From positions 928,953 to 962,822 of the forward strand of contig BFEA01000049.1 in the NCBI GenBank assembly GCA_003427395.1: a stretch of 33,870 nucleotides of DNA, written 5' to 3'. A program made the translations under genes and the position numbers. The stretch comes from Chara braunii (Eukaryota > Streptophyta > Charophyceae > Charales > Characeae). Positions 20,363-29,113 of this stretch are shown here, one piece after another. Every line of letters begins with the position of its first letter. Within the stretch, counting starts at the first letter, position 1. The notes beneath the pieces are model-generated. The model was not told the origin of the DNA, made no database searches, and worked only from the letters and a program-made list of their open reading frames with translations.

Positions 20363-21667
20363 TGTCGGCGGGAATACCCTTACAAGGGTATTCGCCCTAG
20401 TTTTTGCAGATGATAGGAACGGTAGGGTTGGTCTGAATAAGTCGTGCGAGGCGCGACCACGTTCAGGAACCGCCGAGGCTAAGTTAGGAGGTATGTGGGC
20501 GCGCAATTTTGAGACGCGCGTGTGATTTTCTGGTTGAGCGAGCGGCCGGCCTAGTCGACCGACCCGGTCCGTGTTGCGGATTTGGATAAGGAATAAAAAG
20601 TTCGCTTGATAGGCCCACGCGACCGGCGTTAGGACTGGCGCACGGGATGGCAAGTGGAGTGGCAACGGCGCCGTTGGGGCCGCCGGCACAGATGTTGGTG
20701 ACTATGGGGACGAGTGCGGATGAGGAATGGCCCAAGGTGTGTTGTTGGTCCTGAAGGCCGCACGGTACCGCTTTATATAGGTGTTCGCGTTTGGGTGTTT
20801 CAGGTGTGGGTTTAGCCCTATAGGTTACGACATTGGAGTATTGCCGCGGAGGCGCGGGGATCGAGGTCAGCAGGCGTCCGCGCGGGAGTGGCGGAGCGTT
20901 GGAAAAACTGAGGGGTTGAGGGTCCCGCGGGACTATCCCCCCCCCCCTGTCTTGTTGAGGAAGCCCATTCGCGGGCCCGGCCAGTAGGCCTGAGGGAGCG
21001 CTGGGAGACCCGCAGCCTGTGCTCGGGCGGCCGCACCTCTTATCTCTCTTTGGGTAGGGTCCAAAATTACCAGCGTCTTTTTTTCCCCTTCTTCCTGGGC
21101 GTGGGCTGATTGACCCACGAGCCGGGGTTGGTAAGTGGGACAGGAGGGGAGAGCCGGAGGGCGAGGGCTCGAAGGCCACGAGGCATTGCCCCGGGTGAGT
21201 CCCTCGGGACATTTGTGAAGGCTGGGGTGGCATGGACGGGATGAGCCCGGCGCCGCGGTGGAACGTATAAATCTGCGAAGGTCCGAAAGTCACCCGTTTA
21301 AATTTTGTTATCGGACCTCGCAGTCGGAAGGGGGCCGGGGCAATATCGTATCAGACCGAAAGGTGTCGGGGAGCGGGGCGCGAAGGCCGTGAGGGAGAGG
21401 GATGAACCGGGACAGGGGACGCGACCGAGTAAGTGCGGAGCCACGGAGCAGGCGCGGAACGGGGGTGATGAACTGATAGCGTAGCGGGCGGCGTTGCGTA
21501 GTAATGGATGGGCGATTGTGCAGGGGAGTTGGGGAGAGTGCTGGCGTGGTAAAGCAAACAGCGGGATGAACCGGGGTGCGGAAGCGCACCAGGTGCCTGC
21601 ATGAAGAGCCGGCTGTAGTAGCGAGCGGGGCGGCAGCACGAGCAGTCGACGGAGGCTTGGCTTCAGT

Positions 21668-21779
21668 GTGGAGAGGAGAGGGAACCCGGACAAGAACCGG
21701 GCTAGGTGCATCCAGTTTGGAGATGGCGGAGGTAGGGGTGAGCACGGAGGAAGAAGTTGTTATTCGCTCGAACCTTGAT
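21668..21779. other. Left copy of an artefactual 112-bp duplication
   Basis: Identical to 21818-21929 except for one base (caAgaacc versus caGgaacc). The pair flanks the adapter symmetrically, as expected when two overlapping mate-pair arms are joined without trimming. It should be read as one genomic copy. Confidence 0.85.
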
Positions 21780-21817
21780 CTGTCTCTTATACACATCTAG
21801 ATGTGTATAAGAGACAG
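21780..21817. other. Nextera/Tn5 mosaic-end junction adapter (sequencing artefact)
   Basis: Exact CTGTCTCTTATACACATCT (21780-21798) followed head-to-head by AGATGTGTATAAGAGACAG (21799-21817). This 38-bp palindrome is the Nextera mate-pair junction adapter. Frames reading through it start MCIRDR, a well-known adapter translation. It is not genomic. Confidence 0.98.
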
Positions 21818-21839
21818 GTGGAGAGGAGAGGGAACCCGG

Positions 21840-22353
21840 ACAGGAACCGGGCTAGGTGCATCCAGTTTGGAGATGGCGGAGGTAGGGGTGAGCACGGAGG
21901 AAGAAGTTGTTATTCGCTCGAACCTTGATGGAAACGGGCGGGGGAAGGGGCGAGTGTGGGGTTTTAACCCCAGGCGAACCCACTGGTAAAGTCAGCTTTA
22001 GTGTTAGATCAATAGAGTAGGAGGTTAGTGAGAAACCGGCTGCACCGGGGCATGGCGGAAGCGAGAAGGAGGGAGGATGGGAAAGCGATTATCTCCCTCG
22101 TTTCCGGACGGATTTAGACAAGAGGAGAGCCAAATCCACACTTTTGGAGTAGGGCGATTTCAATGGTGGTATTAATTTAAGCGATCGATTAGTAGATTGG
22201 GAGTTAGTATGAAAAGTGGTTGCGCCAGAGATGGGGGAAAGAGGGAAGAGAGTTATGGCGGGAATAGGAAAGAGATATCACGGCCAATTCCTGATGGAAT
22301 CGAGTACGGGAAAAAGGCTAGTATGAGGTTCTAGGCCGTTGCGAACACAGTGG
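21840..22353. repeat. Imperfect ~180-bp tandem repeats downstream of Y
   Basis: Three diverged units, each ending in TGGT (near 21987, 22162 and 22353). The first and third share 'CCTTGATGGAAACGGG' and 'CCTGATGGAATCGAGTACGGG'; the second and third share 'GGTTAGTGAGAAACCGGCTGC' and 'AGTTAGTATGAAAAGTGGTTGC'. It may be a subterminal or leader region of the Y element. Confidence 0.5.
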
Positions 22354-22599
22354 TGTGGCCGGACTTCAAGTCGGGGGCATGGACTTAGTTGGGCACCTAC
22401 TCTAGGCGGCGTGAGGGAGAACCAATCGGGGGCTATGAATGAATTTGTCCGTGCTCTGGCAGAAGATTCATTCGGGTTGAACCGCTATGTCTGTAAGAGT
22501 GTTGCCGACAGGGGCGATGAGGGAGACTTACCTAGAGGTTGGAGCCTTGCGTATCCGGGTGGAGAGAAGCAGTTGGGAGTGTCGGATGAGAGATACCTC

Positions 22600-22630
22600 T
22601 TAGAGAGACAGAGAGAGAGAGAGAGAGAGT
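22600..22630. repeat. (GA)n tract
   Basis: AGAGACAGAGAGAGAGAGAG and so on, about 30 bp. The surrounding 22354-22930 has no supported gene. Confidence 0.85.
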
Positions 22631-22930
22631 GAGGGAGGTCGGGAGAGTTAACGGAGACTTACCTGATAGCCGGCGGAGAACCAGTGGTGCCGGGTGGACC
22701 GAAAGTCGAGCAGTGGCCCCGGTCTTAAGATGCTTGGGAAAGCTGGCGGTGTAGCCGCCCATGTTCGGGCCGTGGGTTCCTTCGGCTCTGCTTAAGCGGT
22801 AGCTGAGCTGGTGCGCTGCCGGGCTGCAAGTTGTTGAGCTGCTGATTGGTGAGCCGCTGGCTCACAGGGTTGTTGCTAGCATGACTGTGCAAGCTGCCGT
22901 TCGTTGTTTCCTGCCACAAAAGGCCGCCTT

Positions 22931-23071
22931 GGCGACTGATTGNCGTGCATTCCGGTCGTTGTGATGTTCGGTNTGGTGCTATTGCTGTGCAAGCTGTAGA
23001 TGGCGACTGATTGTCGTGCATTCCNGTCGTTGTGATGTTCGGTGTGGTGCTATTGCTGTGCAAGTTGTAGG
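22931..23071. repeat. 71-bp minisatellite, two units, with Ns
   Basis: GGCGACTGATTG starts units at 22931 and 23002. The bodies are almost identical, and ambiguous bases (Ns) mark positions where the copies were probably collapsed. 23072-23636 is G-rich, contains further Ns, and shows no gene. Confidence 0.85.
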
Positions 23072-23950
23072 TTGTGTCGACTGAGTTCTTGACTGCAGCG
23101 GTTGTGTGCTTGCTAGGAGTTACTGTGGTGGTTGGACGACACTGTGCNGAACAGATTGTGNCTACCGCGGGAGTGGCTGCTGTGTNCGCAGGCTGCTATG
23201 CCAGTCCTTTGTGCACTCTGGGTTTTTTCATAGGTGCCCAACGGTGTGTGGGGCTGCTGCTCAGATAAGGTATGGGGAAGGGGTGGTTAGGCTGCAAGGA
23301 AGGTTGCCCCCGCGACTTGGAGGGGGTAGACGTGAAGGGAGGTTGGTGCTGCGATTTGAGGGGTCGACGGGGGGGGGTGACCCTGACAGTTTGACTACGA
23401 CGTTAACCAAGTTGTTGCTGATTGGCCATCACTGCGGGGCCCTCAGGCGATTCAAGGTAACAAGGCCCTCTCGTGCGAGTCTGAGTGCACCTCCCTTGGA
23501 TCTAAGAGTCTCAAATTCTCTCCTTCTGCCCTTCTTCTTCTAAGTCTAGTCTACTGGTTCTGAGAGGAAGANGGCAGGCNGGATTGCAACCCGTAATCCG
23601 CGCCAAGGCCTCTGTGGGAGGTTCCCCCCCACTGATTGTGGGAGCTGTGCCGGGACTCAGGAGGAGTTCTGGAGGCAGGGAACTGATATGTTACATTTTC
23701 TTTCCCTTATAAACCCAGTATAACCCCTACCTATACACCTCCCCATGTATTGGTTGACTAGCTGTATGCAACACTTACATTGACCTTTGGGATGACTATC
23801 AAGACACAAATCAGACTAACTAAAGGAATGCGTGTATAATGGGAGTTTCAATTTCTTGTTTGTCTGAAAGCAGATTCTCACAAGGGATTGCATCACGGGG
23901 GGGAGGTTGGGAGGAAGGCAGTCTTGCTTACGATTGAACGGGTCTTATAG

Positions 23951-24790
23951 GGTCAGGCATTGTTTCTAAGATGAATGGCTTGAATGTTGTGTTTGTTTAG
24001 TTTTCTGAAGGACCAAGCATTGTTTCTAAGATGAATGGCTTGGTTGTTGTGTTTCTTTAATTGTGTCAGGCATTGTTTCTAAGATGAATGGCCCGGCTAT
24101 TTATTTCTGAGGGGTGTAGTTTGCTTGACTTTTGAGGGTCAGACATTGTTTCTAAGACGAATGGTCTGGTCGCTGTTTACTTGGGTGGTTTCTGAACAGT
24201 TTCTGGGTTCGACCCAAGCTACTCTATTTTTTTGTGTGCTGAGAAAAGGGGAGTTGATTATTTTTTCGAAGACGAATGGCTCGTCTCTCCTTGGTTGTTT
24301 CATCCTGAGGGAGGGTTCAGGTCAAAGGACTGGGCATTGTTTCTAAGACGAATGGTTTAAGTCTGAGGGCACAGGACTATAATGAGAACAAAGGAATAGG
24401 GTTCTCTATAATGTTATATATATATATATGTACTTATATGCGAACAAGGCTAGTCAGGCAATGTTTCTAAGAGGAACGGTCTGACTATAGCCCCATCACA
24501 AGCGAAGAGAGTATAATCAAGAGTTATAACTGAGGGTNACCTGGGCAGGCTGGGCATTGTTACTAAGATGAATGGCCCAGCCCTACGCCCTTCTTTTGAA
24601 GACTAAGGTACAGAAAGATATATATAACTTGGCTATTTAAACAAGTTCAGGGCAACTAAGCATGGTTTCTAAGACGAATGGCTTAGTCATATGCCCAATG
24701 AGGAGAAAAGTAGTTGTGCAACCTGTTCGTGTATAATTAAGGCAGAAGGTTGGCATTGTTTCTAAGACGAATGACCAATCCCAATGCCCT
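23951..24790 (+). repeat. Tandem hairpin array with conserved loop and covarying stems
   Basis: About 11 units share the core CATTGTTTCTAAGAYGAATG, spaced irregularly at about 60-130 bp. The flanking arms differ almost completely between units, yet pair within each unit: ACCAAGC/GCTTGGT (24012-24018, 24038-24044), CAGAC/GTCTG (24140-24144, 24164-24168), TAGTCAG/CTGACTA (24451-24457, 24481-24487), GGCTGGGC/GCCCAGCC (24548-24555, 24575-24582), ACTAAGC/GCTTAGT (24655-24661, 24681-24687). One unit with an altered loop has CTTGGGT/ACCCAAG (24180-24186, 24212-24218). A few units pair with wobbles or mismatches. No open frame runs through it. Confidence 0.85.
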
Positions 24791-25080
24791 ATGTAAGCAG
24801 GGTATAAAGGGTTAAATCATTGAAAGGCTATAAACTATTGTCTGCTAAATTAACTTGGGATGGTGAGAGTACTTACCTTTGTGGTTTGGCCTGCATGTGA
24901 CTGAATGGCATCACTACCTAGTTAGAGTTTGAGTTGATAGGTAGTTGATGTAGTGACTCGCCACGTGCTACAGCAGTAGGAGTTAGATTTAATTCCTGCA
25001 TTTTCTGTGATAGTTTTTTTTACTTAGGTCAATTCTCGCATTTTCTGAGATCTCTTATTATACTTGGCTTTGTATAATTT

Positions 25081-25390
25081 TTGATAAGCTACTTTCTTTA
25101 CGGGAAGCGCTGCTGAAATTTCTGCAAATCCAAACAGTTAGTCAAATTTTGACTTGTCAAAGTTCAACTTGTCTAAAGTTTATATATGAATTAGTAAAAA
25201 TCTGGAAAGTCTCATTTTCTAAACGGAGTGCTGCCCAATTTTTTTCTAATTCAGAGAGTTAGACAAAATTGGACTTTGTAAAGTCAAAGACTATTTCTGT
25301 TTTTATATTTGGGCTGATATAAATTCTGAAAAGACAATTTTCTTATGGGAAGCGCTGCCGAAATTTTCTTGATTTTGAGGAGTTAGATTA
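25081..25390 (+). repeat. Three ~120-bp tandem units inside the X LTR
   Basis: CGGGAAGCGCTGC or a variant at about 25101, 25223 and 25347, each followed by an AAATTTCTGC-like stretch and a block where 'gttagtcaaa' can pair with 'tttgact'. Counterpart of 5885-6200. A short direct repeat (ATTATAATTTGACAGATGAC, twice) follows at 25386-25450. Confidence 0.65.
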
Positions 25391-25686
25391 TAATTTGACA
25401 GATGACGATTCTGGCGATAGATTATAATTTGACAGATGACGATTCTGGCGATTCACCCTAAATAGGGGAGATTCTGCCATTAGTCTACCTTTGCTTTGAC
25501 ACTGGCTTAGAGGTAGGCTTAGACTTAGTTGACAGATAACTTTGAGTGAAAGTGTGCTATGGAGGTTCATCCCCCATATGCTGATGATTTAGCTTGGGCA
25601 TTGACATGTCTTATGGTAGAGGTCTTTCTTGGACATTCGATTCAGGGCTTGGACTAGTTTCAGTTTGATCCCTTGAGGATCGTCTT

Positions 25687-25705
25687 CTGTTATCACTGAT
25701 AACAG
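25687..25705. repeat. Perfect palindrome in the X LTR
   Basis: CTGTTATCA and TGATAACAG around a single central C. The related forms are at 5593-5609 (copy 1) and 19368-19387 (unassigned DNA). Confidence 0.8.
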
Positions 25706-27141
25706 GCCGGTTGCCGATTCGTCGGTTTACGATTCATTTCCAATTCACTCCTGCCACTCAACCTAAAAGGCTTTAGCCTTGTGATTGAACTGTTTTGTTG
25801 TGTTTTCACACGGACTTTATTGAATTGTCATCCAACAGAAGTACTNAGNATTTATTTAAGAGTTGCACGAGTGAGGCTTGTATGGCTAAAGCAANGAGTA
25901 TGAGTGCAAGGAATGGTTGAAGTTGACCNCGTGTAGTGNGTGNACTTCTGGATGAATCTTTGATGTNGTTGCAGGTATGGTTGTGGTTCGGCTTCTGGAT
26001 GTGACTATCGNCGATTACATACATATATGGCTGAGAGGAGTCCCACTGTGACTGTGAGAAGTGATCGTCCTNTATAAATAAGCCTTATGTATATATTTAT
26101 ATGTGCCTTGGGCATGCGCGCAGCTTATTGTGATCGCNCNCAAGGGTTGGCCANATTATGGTTTGAGAAAAAAANNGGNATCCCCTTTATCCTTTGCTTC
26201 TTAGAGATTTTTATGGTCGGACGTTGGTCCTGGGCNGAGATTCAAGGTCCTTGTCCAGGACATCCCAAGCCCTAGACTCTGCAGGGAAGGAATATGCCCC
26301 CGTGAAGAACCTATTCGCCCCGCTCTGCACAGAGTGCAGAAGAGGGTGTGTGGTCTTCAACCTGCGCATGGCGGTTGTCCAGCGTCGAGAGATTAACCCT
26401 CAAGGCGCGTGTCAGCCGATACTTGAGTGTCGAACGCGACCCCCGAAATTAACGGGGACCGCGCGAGTATGGGTACTACATGGTACGTCATCATCGCGAC
26501 TGCTTGCGTACGTTTGCATTGCTAGTCGATATGAGTAGGCCCTGCGTCCGCGCGATTTTATACTAAGCCTCGCGCGCGACGCCCATTTGACTTTCGCCTC
26601 GAAAGTTATGGGACGGCTACTAAGGGACTAGGAGTGTTGTCACATTTGTTCGATGTGCGTGTGTGTGTGTTTTATTTTTGCGTTCGTAAAGTGGTGTGCG
26701 CGTGGTGTGCGGGATGCGTCCTAGTCGACTGACGACGAACCGCGCTTAGGACTTCAGCCCCCCAAAATGTCGGTTCGCGTGCGTGCCCGATAGGAGTACT
26801 ACCGCGCGTACCCCCTATGCTAGAGCGAACGAGAAACGCCCTCGGCTGGTCCACCTCTGCGATTGCAACCGAGTAGCTTTCGTACTGTGGACTGATAGCT
26901 CGGCGGGGATACGCCCACCGAAGGGAGGTGACAGCTTCCGTAAGGTGAAGGTACGTTGTTCCTCGCGTAGGTCCTATCCTGTCGTAGGGGCTCGCGAGAG
27001 GTATGGCTGGCGCACTCGACCGGAGCGGCCTAAGGAAGCTCCATTTGTGCGTTCGCGGCAAGGTTGGTCTAACTCCTGCGTGACGCAGCCGAGAGGGGCC
27101 CACGATGCCGCGTGTGGTGCCGGACCGATGCGCCCGACAGG

Positions 27142-27160
27142 TGGCGCCGTTGCCGGGGAT
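27142..27160 (+). promoter_or_regulatory. Primer-binding site complementary to tRNA-Asp
   Basis: TGGCGCCGTTGCCGGGGAT is complementary to the 3' end of eukaryotic/plant tRNA-Asp, including the CCA. It starts two bases after the LTR's terminal CA, the normal spacing. A tRNA annealed here would prime minus-strand DNA synthesis. Athila-type Ty3/gypsy elements of plants use the same primer. This site fixes the element's orientation and its LTR boundary. Confidence 0.9.
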
Positions 27161-28615
27161 AACGGTTGCCTACCGTTGTACCTGGTGGAACGACATCCGG
27201 GTATTGGAATGCGAGAAATAGGCAAATTAAAAAGTTTCTCTTGACCTTTCTGGTTCATCGATTGTTGGCATTGGATAGAGACCAAATGAGGGGTGATTGT
27301 GCGAGTTGGTTCTATGCGGTGCAGTAAGGGTGGTGCGAAAGGGATAAGCTTTGACTATGCGCCCACGTACGTTGACTATGAGCGCACGTACTTCGATTAT
27401 GCACCTACGTTCTTTGACTAGTGTGACGGTAGTTGGAGTGGATACCTCTTCTAACCCCGATAGTGGATGGGTTTGGGCGATGATTGGTATGTTTGATACA
27501 ACTAAGGTAGGATGAGGCGGTATCAACAAAGCTAAGTGTGGTGGTCGTGGTAGTTAGCCGTGTAAGGTGCCCATTATGGCTAAGGGAAGTTACCCGAGCG
27601 GTCAAGGGTGCAATATAACACTTTGGGTTTAGGGCAAGGCATAGAATGAGTAAAGGAAGCCTACTATGTTAGAAGTCGTCAAGGGACTTCGAGGAGAGTT
27701 AGGCTAAGGATATTGAGAGTCCGTACGAGTATGAATTGGGATCCTGGAATTTGGGTTCTAAGCAGTTGCTTGAGTTGTATAGCCATAGAAGTCAGAGGCT
27801 TGCTCTGCGTGGTATGTTTGAAATTAGGCGTATAAGGCAGTAAAGAGATGCAGTGAGCACCGTGGTAAGGACCAATAGAAAGGACTACGGGAAGTACTAG
27901 ACTTGCATGACGCCTGTTAAAGGAGGGTATCTGATCCTAGGGGCGGTCGGAGTAACAGTGAGGGAGCTAACACTTGAGCTATTCTACTTACCCTTAATGG
28001 GGCAATGAGTTGTAATTAATATTAGACCTTTGCATGAACCATTCCAGGTTTGACCATCCACTAAGGAAGCTAAAGGCTTGAGGCCTTTGTTTTGAGGATG
28101 TTACTTTGAGTATATATTGGACTCATCTGTGGATGTCAGACCTTGTAAGCCTGGTTTGCTCCTAATCATGTGAAGTTATACGTTTAAGTAGATATCCCGT
28201 TCAGGAGTATTTGGCGTGGGTTATTTTATTGAGGTCATATTTGGGATCTGATTAGTCTGTAGAAATTTATATAAATGTCTCCAGTCCAGCATTTGGCTCA
28301 TGGTTGGCCATTAAGCCTGTACGTTTGGATCGCTCTTCCAAGAGGGGTAGGGATTGTCGATTTAATAACGGAGGGCGCGTGCTGGACGTTTGTTTGTGAT
28401 GGGCAGAACCCAGACAAGGCAAAGGCAACTCAGGATGCCTTATGCACAGGAAGACCCGCGTATGCTCGGGCCAATTGAGAAAGAAGGGGGGGCTCGAAGT
28501 GTCTTTACCCAGGCGGGTCAGAGTAGGAGAGTACCTCTCTTCATGGTGGGGCAAGTTAATGGGCACGGACACCTTTGTCTGGATCGAGTCTGGGTTTGAT
28601 GATGAGCGGTAATGA
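27161..28615 (+). other. Leader region of the X retroelement
   Basis: About 1.45 kb without a supported gene. At 27351-27420 a ~22-bp motif ('TTGACTATGCGCCCACGTAC' and variants) repeats three times; in one frame it reads as DYxxTY units. 'TAAG' and 'GTAAGG' strings that could act as splice donors are present but not testable. Confidence 0.45.
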
Positions 28616-29110
28616 GCAATTGTAAGGGTGACCCTGTACGCCTCAGCCGCCTTTTGGATCGATCATGGGATAGAGTTGGCGCTCGGGCATGGGAACCTAC
28701 TTGCTAAGCCTTTGAGGGTAGCCAAGGCAGCCGAGGCAAAGTGGGCGAGGGAAGTGTCCCGTGATGGGGAAGAGCGAGTATTAGCCCGCGTAAGGGTCGA
28801 GTGTGCTGGAGAGCTCGGGCTTCCATCTGCTTCGCTGCGGGTAATCCTGCCTGAGTTTCTGATAGAGAAGAGTGTTGGTGGGCAAGCGAGGGTAGAGGCG
28901 GCGGCTGAAGCTGCTTTGAGGGCGCGAGATTGGGGGTATGGGCGATACACATGTGAACTGATACATGGTCTATACCTAGACCTGAGATTCCTGCCCTCTA
29001 GTCAGTGGCTCAGGAACACGGCCAATACACTAGACGTATACGCCTCGTCTCATGATCCGAATGAGAAAAATGTAGACTGGAAGGAGATTCAGGCAGTAGT
29101 GGGCCGATAG
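28616..29110 (+). CDS. Orphan ORF between primer site and gag (about 160 codons)
   Basis: Open from just after a TGA (28613) to a TAG (29108), with no ATG in frame; the first alternative start is the GTG at 28628. The product would be Ala/Arg/Glu-rich and mostly helical (for example AKAAEAKWAREVSRDGEERVLARVRVE), then a region with YLDLRFLPSSQWLRN. I do not recognise it. The position, after the PBS and only three bases before the likely gag start at 29114, recalls the extra ORF that some plant Tat/Ogre elements carry before gag; that is analogy, not homology. The lack of an ATG means it is spliced to an upstream exon, uses another start or is decayed. Confidence 0.4.
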   Translation, partial: AIVRVTLYASAAFWIDHGIELALGHGNLLAKPLRVAKAAEAKWAREVSRDGEERVLARVRVECAGELGLPSASLRVILPEFLIEKSVGGQARVEAAAEAALRARDWGYGRYTCELIHGLYLDLRFLPSSQWLRNTANTLDVYASSHDPNEKNVDWKEIQAVVGR

Positions 29111-29113
29111 GAG

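Larger units (their letters stand above)
20363..21929. mobile_element. Repeat Y, copy A (LTR-like)
   Basis: From TGTCGGCG at 20363 this interval is closely similar to 32514-33870, same strand, apart from point changes, a ~25-bp insertion in copy B near 33320 and the artefact at 21780. Five bases inside the terminus is a near-perfect palindrome, GAATACCCTT/AAGGGTATTC (20372-20393). TATA-like strings exist on both strands: TATATAAA on the minus at about 20771 and GTATAAAT on the plus at about 21266. The transcriptional orientation is therefore unclear. Its true right end cannot be set because copy B runs off the window. Long GC-rich minus-strand frames here are not credited. Confidence 0.65.
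23637..27139 (+). mobile_element. 5' long terminal repeat of a large Ty3/gypsy-style element, family X, copy 2
   Basis: Begins TGTGGGAGCTG (23637), ends CGCCCGACA (27139) and is followed after two bases by a tRNA-Asp primer-binding site, which identifies it as a 5' LTR on the plus strand. At 3.5 kb it is unusually long. Order within: conserved 5' block, hairpin array (23951-24790), three ~120-bp units (25081-25390), a perfect palindrome (25687-25705), and a GC-rich 3' third. TATAAAA lies on the antisense strand near 26557-26563 and is kept in copy 1. A clear sense-strand TATA box was not found. Several Ns occur between 24538 and 26236. Confidence 0.8.

Noticed and set aside
20484-21293. 269-codon minus-strand frame in repeat Y
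   Set aside because: Pro/Arg/Ser-rich translation of GC-rich DNA with no recognised domain, and the counterpart in copy B (32635-33397) is split by a frameshift.
21308-21989. Open frames beginning MCIRDR on both strands (21308-21796 minus; 21801-21989 plus)
   Set aside because: They start inside the Nextera adapter; MCIRDR is its translation.
23951-24790. CRISPR-like look (conserved core separated by variable sequence)
   Set aside because: Spacing is irregular, the variable parts are paired arms of hairpins plus unequal linkers, there are no cas genes, and the context is a eukaryotic LTR.
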